Source: UBA11346 sp038203025
GTDB lineage: Bacteria; Planctomycetota; UBA11346
Direction of reading: 5' to 3'
Length of the DNA stretch: 13,302 nt
Assembly (NCBI GenBank): GCA_038203025.1
Contig: JBBREK010000115.1
Span: forward strand, 1 to 13,302
The translations under genes and the position numbers were made by a program. The notes under the pieces were generated by a model. The model did not search any database, was not told the DNA's origin, and worked only from the letters and a program-made list of their open reading frames with translations. Of this stretch, positions 9,001 through 11,765 are shown one piece after another (the first letter of the stretch is position 1; the number at the start of each line of letters is the position of its first letter).

Positions 9001-11567
9001 AGAGCGGCACCGGGACCCTGACCATCGCTGGCGACAACGCGGCCTACCCGGGGCTCTTTGCAGTGACCAACGGGATCCTCGTCCCGGCCAATGCCAATGC
9101 CCTTGGCGACCTCAGCGCCGGCACCAGCGCCACCGGCGGTTCGCTGCAGCTCAGCGGCGGGATGACGCTGATCGAGCCGCTCAGCCTGGGTGGAAACGGC
9201 TACGGCGGAGCCGGGGCGGTGCTCTCCCTCTCCGGCGACAATGCCGTGGATGTTCCCGTGACCCTCACCGGCAACAGCACCATCGGCGTGACTGCCGGCA
9301 CGTTGACCATGCGGCAGGCGATCAGCGAAAGCGGTGGGGCGCGCTCCTTGGCCAAAGCCGGATCGGGCACCCTGGTGCTGCCGGTCGCGAACGGTTGGAC
9401 TGGAGCGACCACCGTCGTCGCCGGCGTGCTGCGGGCAGAGGCCGGTCAGGCCCTCGGCACCAGCGCCGGCGGGACCACGGTGGCCAGCGGGGCCAGCCTG
9501 GTGCTGGCGGCGGGGTTGGACTATGGCGCCGAGAGCCTCGCCCTGAGCGGCACCGGAGCAGCCGGTGTGGATGGCGCCTTCGTCGCCCTGGGCGGCGGGA
9601 GCTGGGCCGGGAGTCTGACCTTCACCAGCGCCAAGGCCAACCTGGGCATCGCCAGCGTGAGTGGCAACCTGACCTTCACCGGCAGCAATATCGTCGCTCT
9701 AGCCGATGGGGCCAACGTCACCTTCGGGGTCATCAGCAACATCCAGGACAGCAGCTGCACGTTCACCGGCGACAACAGCACGGCCACCTTCGCTGCCGGA
9801 ACCCATCGCTTCCGCACCGGCACCATCATCACTCCTCCCGGTAGCGACTTCACCTTCCCTGGAACCATCGCCCTCGCGGCCGGCTCCTGGAACGCCGCCA
9901 CCCTGGCCCCCGGCGCGGGCGCAACCATCACCATCGCCGCCGGTATCGGCGGGTCCTCCGACAAGGGCATCGTCGCCGCCGGCGCCGGCACGGTGGTCAT
10001 CACCGGTGACGGCCACGGCGTCGGCTACACCACGGTAAGCAGCGGCGTGTTGGTGGCGAAGCACAGCAACGCCCTTGGCTCCGACTACGCCGCCCCGGTG
10101 ACGGTCGCCGCCGGCGCCGAGCTACGGCTCGATGGCAGCAGCGGAGCGCTCGCCATTCCCTCTGTAGTCAGTCTCACCTTGAACGGCAACGGCGGCTCCG
10201 GCCTGGGCGCGCTCCGCTCCATCGCCGGCGCCAACACCTGGGCCGGATCCTGCGCGATGGCCTCAGACGCCAGCCTCGGCGTCGACGCCGGCAGTCTGGC
10301 GATCGACGGCGCAATCACCGGCTACGATCTGGTGAAAGTCGGGACCGGCGTACTGCAGGTCGGGTCGGCATCCGACCGCTGGACCGGACGCACCGTCGTG
10401 CGTGCCGGCAGTCTGCGCCTCGGTGCGGCGCACGTGGTGCCGGATCGCAGTCGGGTCGAACTCGACGCGGGTGCCGGGTTCGACTGCAACGAGAACGAGG
10501 AGGTTGTCGGCAACCTGACTGGGGCTGGCGCGGTGAGCCTCGGTGCGGCCGGCAGCAACGTGCTACGCACCACCGGCGATGACGATGCCGTCCTCGACGG
10601 CCCGATCAGTGGTGGCGGCACAGCCGGCTTCGACAAGGGTGGCCTCGGCAGGTTCACCCTGGGTGGGGCGGGGACCTACCTGGGCCCAACCACGGTGAGT
10701 GCCGGTGAACTGGCCCTGGCCAACGTCGCGGGTTCGGCGACTGGCAGCGGTGGCGTCGATGTATCGGCCAGGCTGTCGGGCAACGGCAGCGCAGCCGGTG
10801 CGGTCGTGCTGCATCAGGGCGGCTGGCTGGCTCCCGGCCCGTCCGGTCCCGGGCGGCTTGGGGTGGGCGGGGTGACCGGCTGTGCAGGTGGCGTGCTGTG
10901 GTTCGAGCTGGCCGGGACCACGGCCGGCAGCCAGCATGACCAGCTTGCGGTCACCGGAGCGGTAGATCTGGCCGACAGCACGCTGCGCCTTGATCTTGGC
11001 TACGCTCCGACCATCGGCGATCAGTACGTCATCATCGACAACGACGGCGCCAGCGCCGTCAGCGGCATCTTCGCCAACCTGCTGCAGGGCCAGATGATCG
11101 CCGCTGGCAGCAGCTGGTTCCAGATCGACTACGCGGGAGGCGATGGCAACGACGTGGTCCTGACCTGCGCAGATCCGATGCTGGCGGTGGTCTGGGACGA
11201 CAGCGGCAACGCCCTGCCGCGGACCTGGGATGTGGCGGGCATGAATCTGGCCGAGACGCGCACGCATCCAACCGGCCTGGCGGTGCGCAACGCCGGCTCG
11301 GGACGGATCCATCTCGATCTGAGGGTGGTCGATCCGGTGCTCTGGCGCATCGCCGCCACGCCGGGCCTGAACCAGTACGTGCTGGAGGCCGACCGCGGCA
11401 ACGATGGCTCGTTCGAGCAGGCCCTCGGTACCTCGGCTTGGCGGCTGGGCAGCGCCCTGCCGCGCGATGCTGTGCAGGGCTTCGGCCTGCGTCTCACCGC
11501 CCCGGCCAGCGTCACCAGTTCAGCTGCCCAGCAGGTGCTGCTGCAGGTGACGGTATCGCCCTACTAA
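1..11567 (+). CDS. Giant PATR-repeat (autotransporter-associated beta-strand repeat) surface protein, 5' partial
   Basis: The frame is open from base 3 (3854 codons plus TAA); the real start, and any signal peptide, lie upstream. The first in-frame GTG (base 24) is not the start, because the codons before it (GSSSTSG) match repeat sequence at 4731. The protein is rich in Gly, Ala, Ser, Thr, Leu and Val and very poor in Lys, His and aromatics. It carries about 25 copies of the motif K.G.GTL.LSG.N.Y.G...V..G.L, the hallmark of the PATR family (PF12951/TIGR02601), known to form right-handed beta-helical stalks. The expected role is a very long extracellular adhesin or surface fibre; ligand unknown. 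Modules run M1-L-M2-S-L'-M3, then the same order again, then a C-terminal part ending in a typical PATR-protein tail and a separate ~130-residue domain. No 12-strand translocator barrel, LPXTG, PEP-CTERM or membrane segment is visible at the C-terminus. The CDS and family are secure; function is inferred. Confidence 0.95.
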   Translation, partial: GSSSTSGVTLSEGLLRAQGASTALGVSGTCTVADGAALELAGGIAGLAKALNLRGTGIGGTGVLRSVGGDNIQSGNVTLAADSRVTVSVGSLTVNGVISGAYKLTVANGAMLPLLLGGNNTWSLGTAVESGILRLAASNRIADTATSILTIDAGAVFDLAGFDEGLAGLAGLGSVTWGTGTPNTLTIGLNNASADFTGQLTTLAGQADATDVLVKTGSGTLTLSGDNATYLGLISVTNGVLLAAHANALGTTAVGTSATTGSLGLSGDLTLAEPLALGGTGYSSKGALYSIAGTNVVTGLVTLSANSSIGVDADSVEVSGAIGESGGARTLNTVGLGRVILSGANSYTGLTTVNSPSTLRVTNSSALGMSAAGTLVGSTATLELIGGINLGTEDLSLYGVNAGTGVQLRNLAGANTVGGAITLLTNGTYVGIETVAGTLTTTGVVDDGGSTVHIYKSGTGTLRMEGVSGTWTGNISNMEGVIQAVGSINALGTSGTCTVSDGAALELEGDIPSTGLKKTLNLSGSGIGGTGALRSTSGTNYQNGAITLGADATVAVDAGSLQLNGVVSGSYLLTVANGAGVPLILNNSNSWSGGTSITGGILRLAANDRISNTGTLTIAAGAQFDLNGFKEQIGNLAGDGLVTWGSDAGADIFTVGDGNDTVFSGQLCDVAGQADVTDSLVKAGTGTLTLAGDNSAYPGLITVSGGILSAAHDDALGDPAVGTTVSNGYSLQLVGGISLAEPISLTGVGFGGMGALRSLAGVNSASGDLSLTGNGVIGVDAGTLTTAGVISQSGGTRTLTKIGSGILSLAGVNTYAGTTTVSAGTLNLMGDSGSIATSSAVGVAAGATLSIDGSGSANVDRLKDTGVLTLDGGTLSLTGPVSGATLRSETIGTLSLASGSCTVAMDEGAAGTGAALLADTGNPGIDDIGGASLLFIRNPSGTTVTLKSSNGIANLTPLSWARCDGAAAMYSSADGVVPLVATGAVFTSNGTGGGDWATPATWSQVGPDGDGVPDADDQVIIAGNDAVTLGAPQEALSIAFPGGGSISGAFALSPGSLAASGVGSPVISSPITIVGNLAVDQQSSGTLTLSGDIPAGAGSLGKTGAGTLLLSGANAFTGAIGVQAGVLQAANTSALGTAAGGVTVSAGAAMELIGGLDISTETLSLYGHGVGGSGALRVMSGANSSAGVISLGADASIGVEAGASLACSGTVGQTTVWTLTKVGTGSLELSGNSSSWTGAVAVNAGVLRAKTSTNALGTSAATCTVADGAALEIDTVNGLVKPLVLSGAGVGGLGALRSVNGINAAGVITLAADATLAVGADSLQLNGTVGGTGSKLTVANGAGLPLLLNNTGSWDGGTDVVSGILRLASSNRMPTTGTLSISAGAVFDLNGNGDTIGGLAGAGDVIWDQTPPLDGAADTLTVGGDGLDSEFSGRLCAVAGQADASDRFTTTGVGTLTLSGDNSNYPGLITVSSGTLIPASASALGLDSAGTTVSSGATLLLDGGRDLGLEALNLNGVGVGGRGALRSVSGANVIGGAVTLAGGTTIAVEAGTLLSSGALGGNQTLTKTGAGTFTRSGSSSSTSTSAVNVTEGVLRVEGSASALGPSSTCTVSDGATLELGGTIAGLTKALNLRGTGVGGLGALRSTDGVNVQTGNVALAAGTTVAVDAGALTVNGVISGGYPLTVANAVDVPLVLGGNNTANQGIEVLSGILRLGASDRINDGSVNLVTLAAGAVFDLAGFNEGLAGLAGLGSVRWGTGTPNTLTIGLNNVSTDFTGQLTILAGQSDIDDVLVKTGTGTQTLSGDNQTYAGEISVTNGLLQAGHVNALGTLAVGTSASGGSLVLSGDISLAEPLSLGGLGYGSNGVLRSLSGTNVASGPVTLSTNSSIGADDGSLEISNAIGESGGSRTLNTVGAGMVILSGANSYSGLTTVNSPCTLRVAHSSALGTTAAGTLVGATATLELVGGIDLGTEALTLSAANGSGTGARLRNLAGTNTVGGSILISAGTNNYWSMIDTVAGTLVTSADLNDNQSTLHLLKVGAGTLRMTGASPLWTGNISLNEGLIQAVGDVNALGLSGTCTVADGATLELAGNIPGSGLTKALNLSGTGIGGTGALRSVGGDNALNGNVTLATDVTVAVTVGSLQQNGVISGGSKLTVANGAGLSLLLNGNNTWNGGTDLTGGILRLGASDRIANAGTVTIGAGAQLDLNGNTETIGNLAGAGLLTWGSDAAADILTVGGDNNDSTFSGLLCNAAGQIDANDRLYKIGTGTLTLSGDNQDYPGEIVVGGGVLAVGHANGLGATGVGTTVNSGYTLQFAGGISVSEPISLSGSGYNAIGALQNLSGANTLGGTISLVGASTIGVAAGTLDVTGAIVNNQALTIMGAGTLALSGNSGAITDSLSITVAGATLALAGDNSVPVDALPNAATLTLDGAGLSISAGSAAREETIGRLVLGSGSCTVAMTAVGGINCGLLASGASTPDILCSGASLVFTRTPAGGVTPWLKSADGYADGTPLAWATVDGLAAMYSTADGIVPQGIGAPLVYTSQRSGTWGDQTMWSPVGIPGSRDRAIIAATHAVDLAAARSVQSLGFTDGGILTSSGGGLALAALDVSGVGAPSISAPLTITVASLPLVHAGSGTLTVSGAIGQTTSAGIEKSGIGRIVLSGSNGFGGTLQVGAGVVVVANANACGSIAGATIVASGAGLELVGGIAIVGEPLSITGSGVGGAGALHADGGANSWSGAVTLLGASTIAVDSGGPLAITGTVGLNSGYALTKRGAGRLQLSANSSNYTGPIAIEQGVLRAIGHINALGHTSACTVSGGAAIELDGIPSTGLVKPLILSGTGVGDTGCLRNVNGNSYVLSGITLAADASMAVDAGSLQLNGGVLGVGMKLSVEGADSGKALLLASVANAWSGGTDINSGSLRLAAANCLPNIGTLTVNAGFWLSGFSETIGGLAGNGSGLVHFGSGGANTLTIGADDSSSTYSGSFSSTADGADSVTKSGTGTLTIAGDNAAYPGLFAVTNGILVPANANALGDLSAGTSATGGSLQLSGGMTLIEPLSLGGNGYGGAGAVLSLSGDNAVDVPVTLTGNSTIGVTAGTLTMRQAISESGGARSLAKAGSGTLVLPVANGWTGATTVVAGVLRAEAGQALGTSAGGTTVASGASLVLAAGLDYGAESLALSGTGAAGVDGAFVALGGGSWAGSLTFTSAKANLGIASVSGNLTFTGSNIVALADGANVTFGVISNIQDSSCTFTGDNSTATFAAGTHRFRTGTIITPPGSDFTFPGTIALAAGSWNAATLAPGAGATITIAAGIGGSSDKGIVAAGAGTVVITGDGHGVGYTTVSSGVLVAKHSNALGSDYAAPVTVAAGAELRLDGSSGALAIPSVVSLTLNGNGGSGLGALRSIAGANTWAGSCAMASDASLGVDAGSLAIDGAITGYDLVKVGTGVLQVGSASDRWTGRTVVRAGSLRLGAAHVVPDRSRVELDAGAGFDCNENEEVVGNLTGAGAVSLGAAGSNVLRTTGDDDAVLDGPISGGGTAGFDKGGLGRFTLGGAGTYLGPTTVSAGELALANVAGSATGSGGVDVSARLSGNGSAAGAVVLHQGGWLAPGPSGPGRLGVGGVTGCAGGVLWFELAGTTAGSQHDQLAVTGAVDLADSTLRLDLGYAPTIGDQYVIIDNDGASAVSGIFANLLQGQMIAAGSSWFQIDYAGGDGNDVVLTCADPMLAVVWDDSGNALPRTWDVAGMNLAETRTHPTGLAVRNAGSGRIHLDLRVVDPVLWRIAATPGLNQYVLEADRGNDGSFEQALGTSAWRLGSALPRDAVQGFGLRLTAPASVTSSAAQQVLLQVTVSPY
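69..1049 (+). repeat. Module M1 (~327 codons)
   Basis: Begins at an ALG codon triplet followed by SGTCTVADGA, then KALNLRGTGIGGTG, LTVANGA, GILRLAASNRI, AGAVFDLAGF, GTPNTLTIG, a PATR at about 642-760 (VKTGSGTLTLSGDN), and a second PATR ending in LSGANSYTG. It is the partner of M4 and aligns with it gaplessly at the nucleotide level, but parts around 176-280 look more like M5. Confidence 0.85.
1050..1469 (+). repeat. Linker block L (copy 1)
   Basis: About 140 codons linking M1 to M2. It holds LTTVNSP, SSALG, ATLELIGGI, LRNLAGANTVGG and a PATR-like stretch (SGTGTLRMEG ... WTGNIS). Its partner at 5787-6215 is 3 codons longer. It is related to the L' blocks at 3303 and 7965. Confidence 0.8.
1470..2453 (+). 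repeat. Module M2 (328 codons)
   Basis: Starts ALGTSGTCTVSDGA and follows the same motif order as M1 (offset about 1401-1407 nt). It includes LTVANGAG, GGILRLAANDRI, AGAQFDLNGF, then SGQLCDVAGQAD, a PATR at about 2042-2150 (VKAGTGTLTLAGDN) and a last PATR ending GVNTYAG. It differs from M1 by having a second cysteine in the GQLC motif. Partner of M5. Confidence 0.85.
2454..3302 (+). other. Spacer domain S1 between repeat modules (with DxDG-type loop)
   Basis: Less repetitive part of the giant protein (283 codons) with its own landmarks: SETIGTLSLASGSCTVAM, GASLLFIRNP, LKSSNG, LSWARCDGAAAMYSS, DGVVPL, then GGGDWATPATWSQVGP, DGDGVPDADD (3024-3053) and QVIIAGNDAVTL. The W...TW......D.V.I....V.L pattern is common in large PVC surface proteins and resembles the start of G8-type domains; this is recalled pattern knowledge, not a search. 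The acidic DGDGVPDADD loop resembles thrombospondin type-3 calcium loops. Codons here end mostly in C. Confidence 0.65.
3303..3764 (+). repeat. Linker block L' (copy 1)
   Basis: 154 codons between S1 and M3. It opens with a textbook PATR (GKTGAGTLLLSGANAFTG), then TSALG, MELIGGLDISTETLSLYG and ALRVMSGAN, and closes with a second PATR (KVGTGSLELSGNSSSWTG). It is homologous to block L (1050-1469) and has its counterpart at 7965-8426. Confidence 0.8.
3765..4757 (+). repeat. Module M3 (331 codons), G-ending codon bias
   Basis: Same motif order as M1 and M2: ALGTSAATCTVADGA, LTVANGAGLPLLLNN, SGILRLASSNRM, SGRLCAVAGQAD, PATR VGTLTLSGDN at about 4360, and a terminal PATR running into the Ser tract GSSSSTSTS at 4731-4757. 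Third codon positions are strongly G-biased: in the 60 codons 3900-4079 I count 37 ending in G and 12 in C. Its partner M6 does not show this. Confidence 0.85.
4731..4748 (+). repeat. (AGC)n Ser-codon microsatellite at the macro-repeat junction
   Basis: GGC followed by four AGC codons and ACC. The equivalent site at bases 3-17 has three AGC codons. Unit size is one codon, so changes in length keep the frame. Confidence 0.8.
4806..5786 (+). repeat. Module M4 (327 codons)
   Basis: Counterpart of M1 at an offset of 4737 nt with no net indel. Landmarks are SSTCTVSDGATLEL, KALNLRGTGVGG, LTVNGVISGGYPLTVANA, AGAVFDLAGFNEG, GTPNTLTIGLNN, PATR VKTGTGTQTLSGDN and LSGANSYSG. Like M1 it has TILAGQ where M2, M3 and M5 have a GxLC motif. 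Confidence 0.86.
5787..6215 (+). repeat. Linker block L (copy 2)
   Basis: Counterpart of 1050-1469, 143 codons. The three extra codons fall around ANGSGTGARLRNLAG and the AGTNNYWSM stretch. It ends with PATR VGAGTLRMTGASPLWTGNIS and joins M5. Confidence 0.8.
6216..7199 (+). repeat. Module M5 (328 codons)
   Basis: Counterpart of M2 (offset 4746 nt). Landmarks are ALGLSGTCTVADGATLEL, SGTGIGGTGALRSVGGDN, LTVANGAGLSLLLNGNNTW, GAQLDLNGNTETIGNLAG, SGLLCNAAGQID, PATR YKIGTGTLTLSGDN, and a decayed last PATR (MGAGTLALSGNSGAITDS). The LRSVGGDN and NNTW features are shared with M1 rather than with its positional partner M2. Confidence 0.85.
7200..7964 (+). other. Spacer domain S2 between repeat modules
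   Basis: Counterpart of S1 but about 84 nt shorter. It shares GSCTVAM, GASLVFTR, LKSADG, LAWATVDGLAAMYST, DGIVPQ and a W...MW motif (RSGTWGDQTMWSPVGIPG), then DRAIIAATHAVDL. The acidic DGDGVPDADD loop of S1 is absent; SRD stands at the equivalent place. Two further cysteines (GINCGLL, DILCSG) are unique to this copy. Confidence 0.65.
7965..8426 (+). repeat. Linker block L' (copy 2)
   Basis: Counterpart of 3303-3764 with the same length of 154 codons. Two PATRs (EKSGIGRIVLSGSNGFGG and KRGAGRLQLSANSSNYTG) flank LELVGGIAIVGEPLSITG and ALHADGGAN. It is more diverged from its partner than the M1/M4 pair is. Confidence 0.75.
8427..9404 (+). repeat. Module M6 (326 codons), most diverged full module
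   Basis: Counterpart of M3. It keeps TSACTVSGGAAIEL, LILSGTGVGDTG, ITLAADASMAVDAG, SGGTDINSGSLRLA, SETIGGLAGNG, PATR KSGTGTLTIAGDN and GYGGAGAV. It has lost the GRLC motif (SFSSTADG instead) and has degenerate LTVANGA (LSVEGADSG). Third codon positions are balanced: in the 58 codons 8586-8759 I count 19 ending in G and 22 in C, unlike M3. Confidence 0.8.
9405..10070 (+). other. Partly unique segment of the giant protein after the macro-repeats
   Basis: 222 codons that begin like an L block (VVAGVLRAEAGQALGTSAGG, then LVLAAGLDYGAESLALSG) but from about 9600 lose the repeat register. They contain short Thr/Ser/Phe-rich strands such as SLTFTSAK, NLTFTGSN, SCTFTGDNS, DFTFPGTIALAAGSW and ATITIAAGIGG. 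A PATR returns at about 9970 (AAGAGTVVITGDG). It is likely still beta-helical; I see no separate named domain. Confidence 0.6.
10071..10721 (+). repeat. Module M7, shortened degenerate copy
   Basis: Starts at ALGSDYAAPV and retains ELRLDGS, LGALRSIAGANTW, LGVDAGSLAIDGAI, PATR VKVGTGVLQVG ... RWTGRTVV, AGAGFDCNENEEVVGNLTG and a final PATR (DKGGLGRFTLGGAGTYLG, 10632 on). At 217 codons it is about 110 codons shorter than M1-M6 and more charged. Confidence 0.7.
10722..11171 (+). other. PATR-protein tail domain (C-terminal cap of the beta-helix)
   Basis: 150 codons with the signature order seen at the end of many PATR passengers: SGNGSAAGAVVL, a WLAPGPSGPGRLGVGG step, LWFELAGTTAGSQHDQLAV, LRLDLGYAPTIGDQYVIIDN, DGASAVSGIFANL and YAGGDGNDVVLTC. 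In classical autotransporters a similar segment precedes the outer-membrane barrel; here it is followed by a different domain instead. Identification is by recalled motif order. Confidence 0.7.
11172..11564 (+). other. C-terminal ~131-residue domain, probable Ig-like beta-sandwich
   Basis: Composition changes sharply here: Trp, Arg, Asp and Pro rise (MLAVVWDDSG, LPRTWDVAG, LAVRNAGSGRIHLDLRVV, LWRIAATPGLNQYVLEADRG, WRLGSALPRDAVQGFGLRL, TAPASVTSSAAQQVLLQVTV, end SPY). The pattern W.....PG.N.Y.L.A ... L.L.APASVTS..AQQ..L.VT resembles Ig-like repeats I recall from large secreted bacterial proteins. It could be a sorting, anchoring or capping domain. It lacks the alternating hydrophobic strands and terminal aromatic of an autotransporter barrel. 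Confidence 0.5.
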
Positions 11568-11663
11568 ATTCCTATAAGTATAGACTAAATAGCATGTTGT
11601 GCGGAATGCACGCGGGCTTTTCCCTAGCCAGCGGACAGTCCCCATCGGATCGCCAGACCAGGG

Positions 11664-11679
11664 TTGGCACGCCTTGCGC
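11664..11679 (+). promoter_or_regulatory. Sigma-54-like promoter upstream of flhA
   Basis: TTGGCAC at 11664-11670 matches the sigma-54 -24 element exactly. A GC dinucleotide at 11678-11679 lies exactly 10 nt after the GG at 11666-11667, as the -24/-12 spacing requires. The -12 box is imperfect (GCGC rather than TTGC). Predicted transcription start would be near 11691, giving a ~75-nt leader. Many bacteria express flagellar export genes from sigma-54 promoters, which fits the position. It could be a chance match in one short GC-rich gap. Confidence 0.4.
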
Positions 11680-11712
11680 CTTGACCTCTCCAGACGCCCA
11701 TCCCGGGCCATC

Positions 11713-11735
11713 CGGTGTCGCAATCCGCGACGTCG
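11713..11735 (+). other. Stem-loop in the predicted flhA leader
   Basis: GTCGC at 11717-11721 and GCGAC at 11727-11731 pair perfectly around the loop AATCC. Two G-U wobbles and two more Watson-Crick pairs outside them extend the stem to 9 bp (11713-11721 with 11727-11735). No T-run follows, so it is not an intrinsic terminator. It lies about 20 nt upstream of the ribosome-binding site. Confidence 0.35.
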
Positions 11736-11756
11736 CTGGCGGGGACCTGGACGCGC

Positions 11757-11761
11757 GGAGG
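11757..11761 (+). promoter_or_regulatory. Ribosome-binding site of flhA
   Basis: GGAGG ends 4 nt before the ATG at 11766. It decides the start: an in-frame GTG at 11715 has no comparable purine-rich site, and the residues between the two do not resemble an FlhA N-terminus. Confidence 0.75.
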
Positions 11762-11765
11762 ACGG

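Larger units (their letters stand above)
4731..9404 (+). repeat. Macro-repeat copy R2 (~4.7 kb)
   Basis: Second full copy of the macro-repeat, with module order M4-L-M5-S-L'-M6 matching R1. It starts at the Ser tract GSSSSTSTS, whose counterpart is the first bases of the window. The 5' third is clearly closest to R1, while the 3' third (M6) is much more diverged and has different synonymous codon use. It ends without the Ser tract, running instead into VANGWTGATTV. Confidence 0.88.
11568..11765 (+). other. Intergenic region between the giant adhesin gene and flhA
   Basis: 198 bp without a supported gene. The first ~30 bp are AT-rich against a GC-rich background. I see no GC-rich hairpin followed by a T-run, so no intrinsic terminator for the adhesin gene is evident. 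The second half holds the sigma-54-like site, a stem-loop and the flhA ribosome-binding site. Confidence 0.8.

Noticed and set aside
1..11567. CRISPR array or non-coding satellite as the explanation of the repetitiveness
   Set aside because: Repeats are imperfect, codon-phased, differ mainly by whole codons and lie inside one unbroken reading frame.
10722..11567. Autotransporter outer-membrane barrel at the C-terminus
   Set aside because: Only ~130 residues follow the passenger tail, charged and Trp-rich, without 12 amphipathic strands or a terminal Phe.
11715..11717. In-frame upstream GTG as the flhA start
   Set aside because: It lacks a ribosome-binding site and would translate the leader and stem-loop; the ATG at 11766 has GGAGG at good distance.
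11568..11765. Intrinsic terminator after the giant gene
   Set aside because: No GC-rich hairpin followed by a T-run is present; the one stem-loop (11713-11735) has no T-run.
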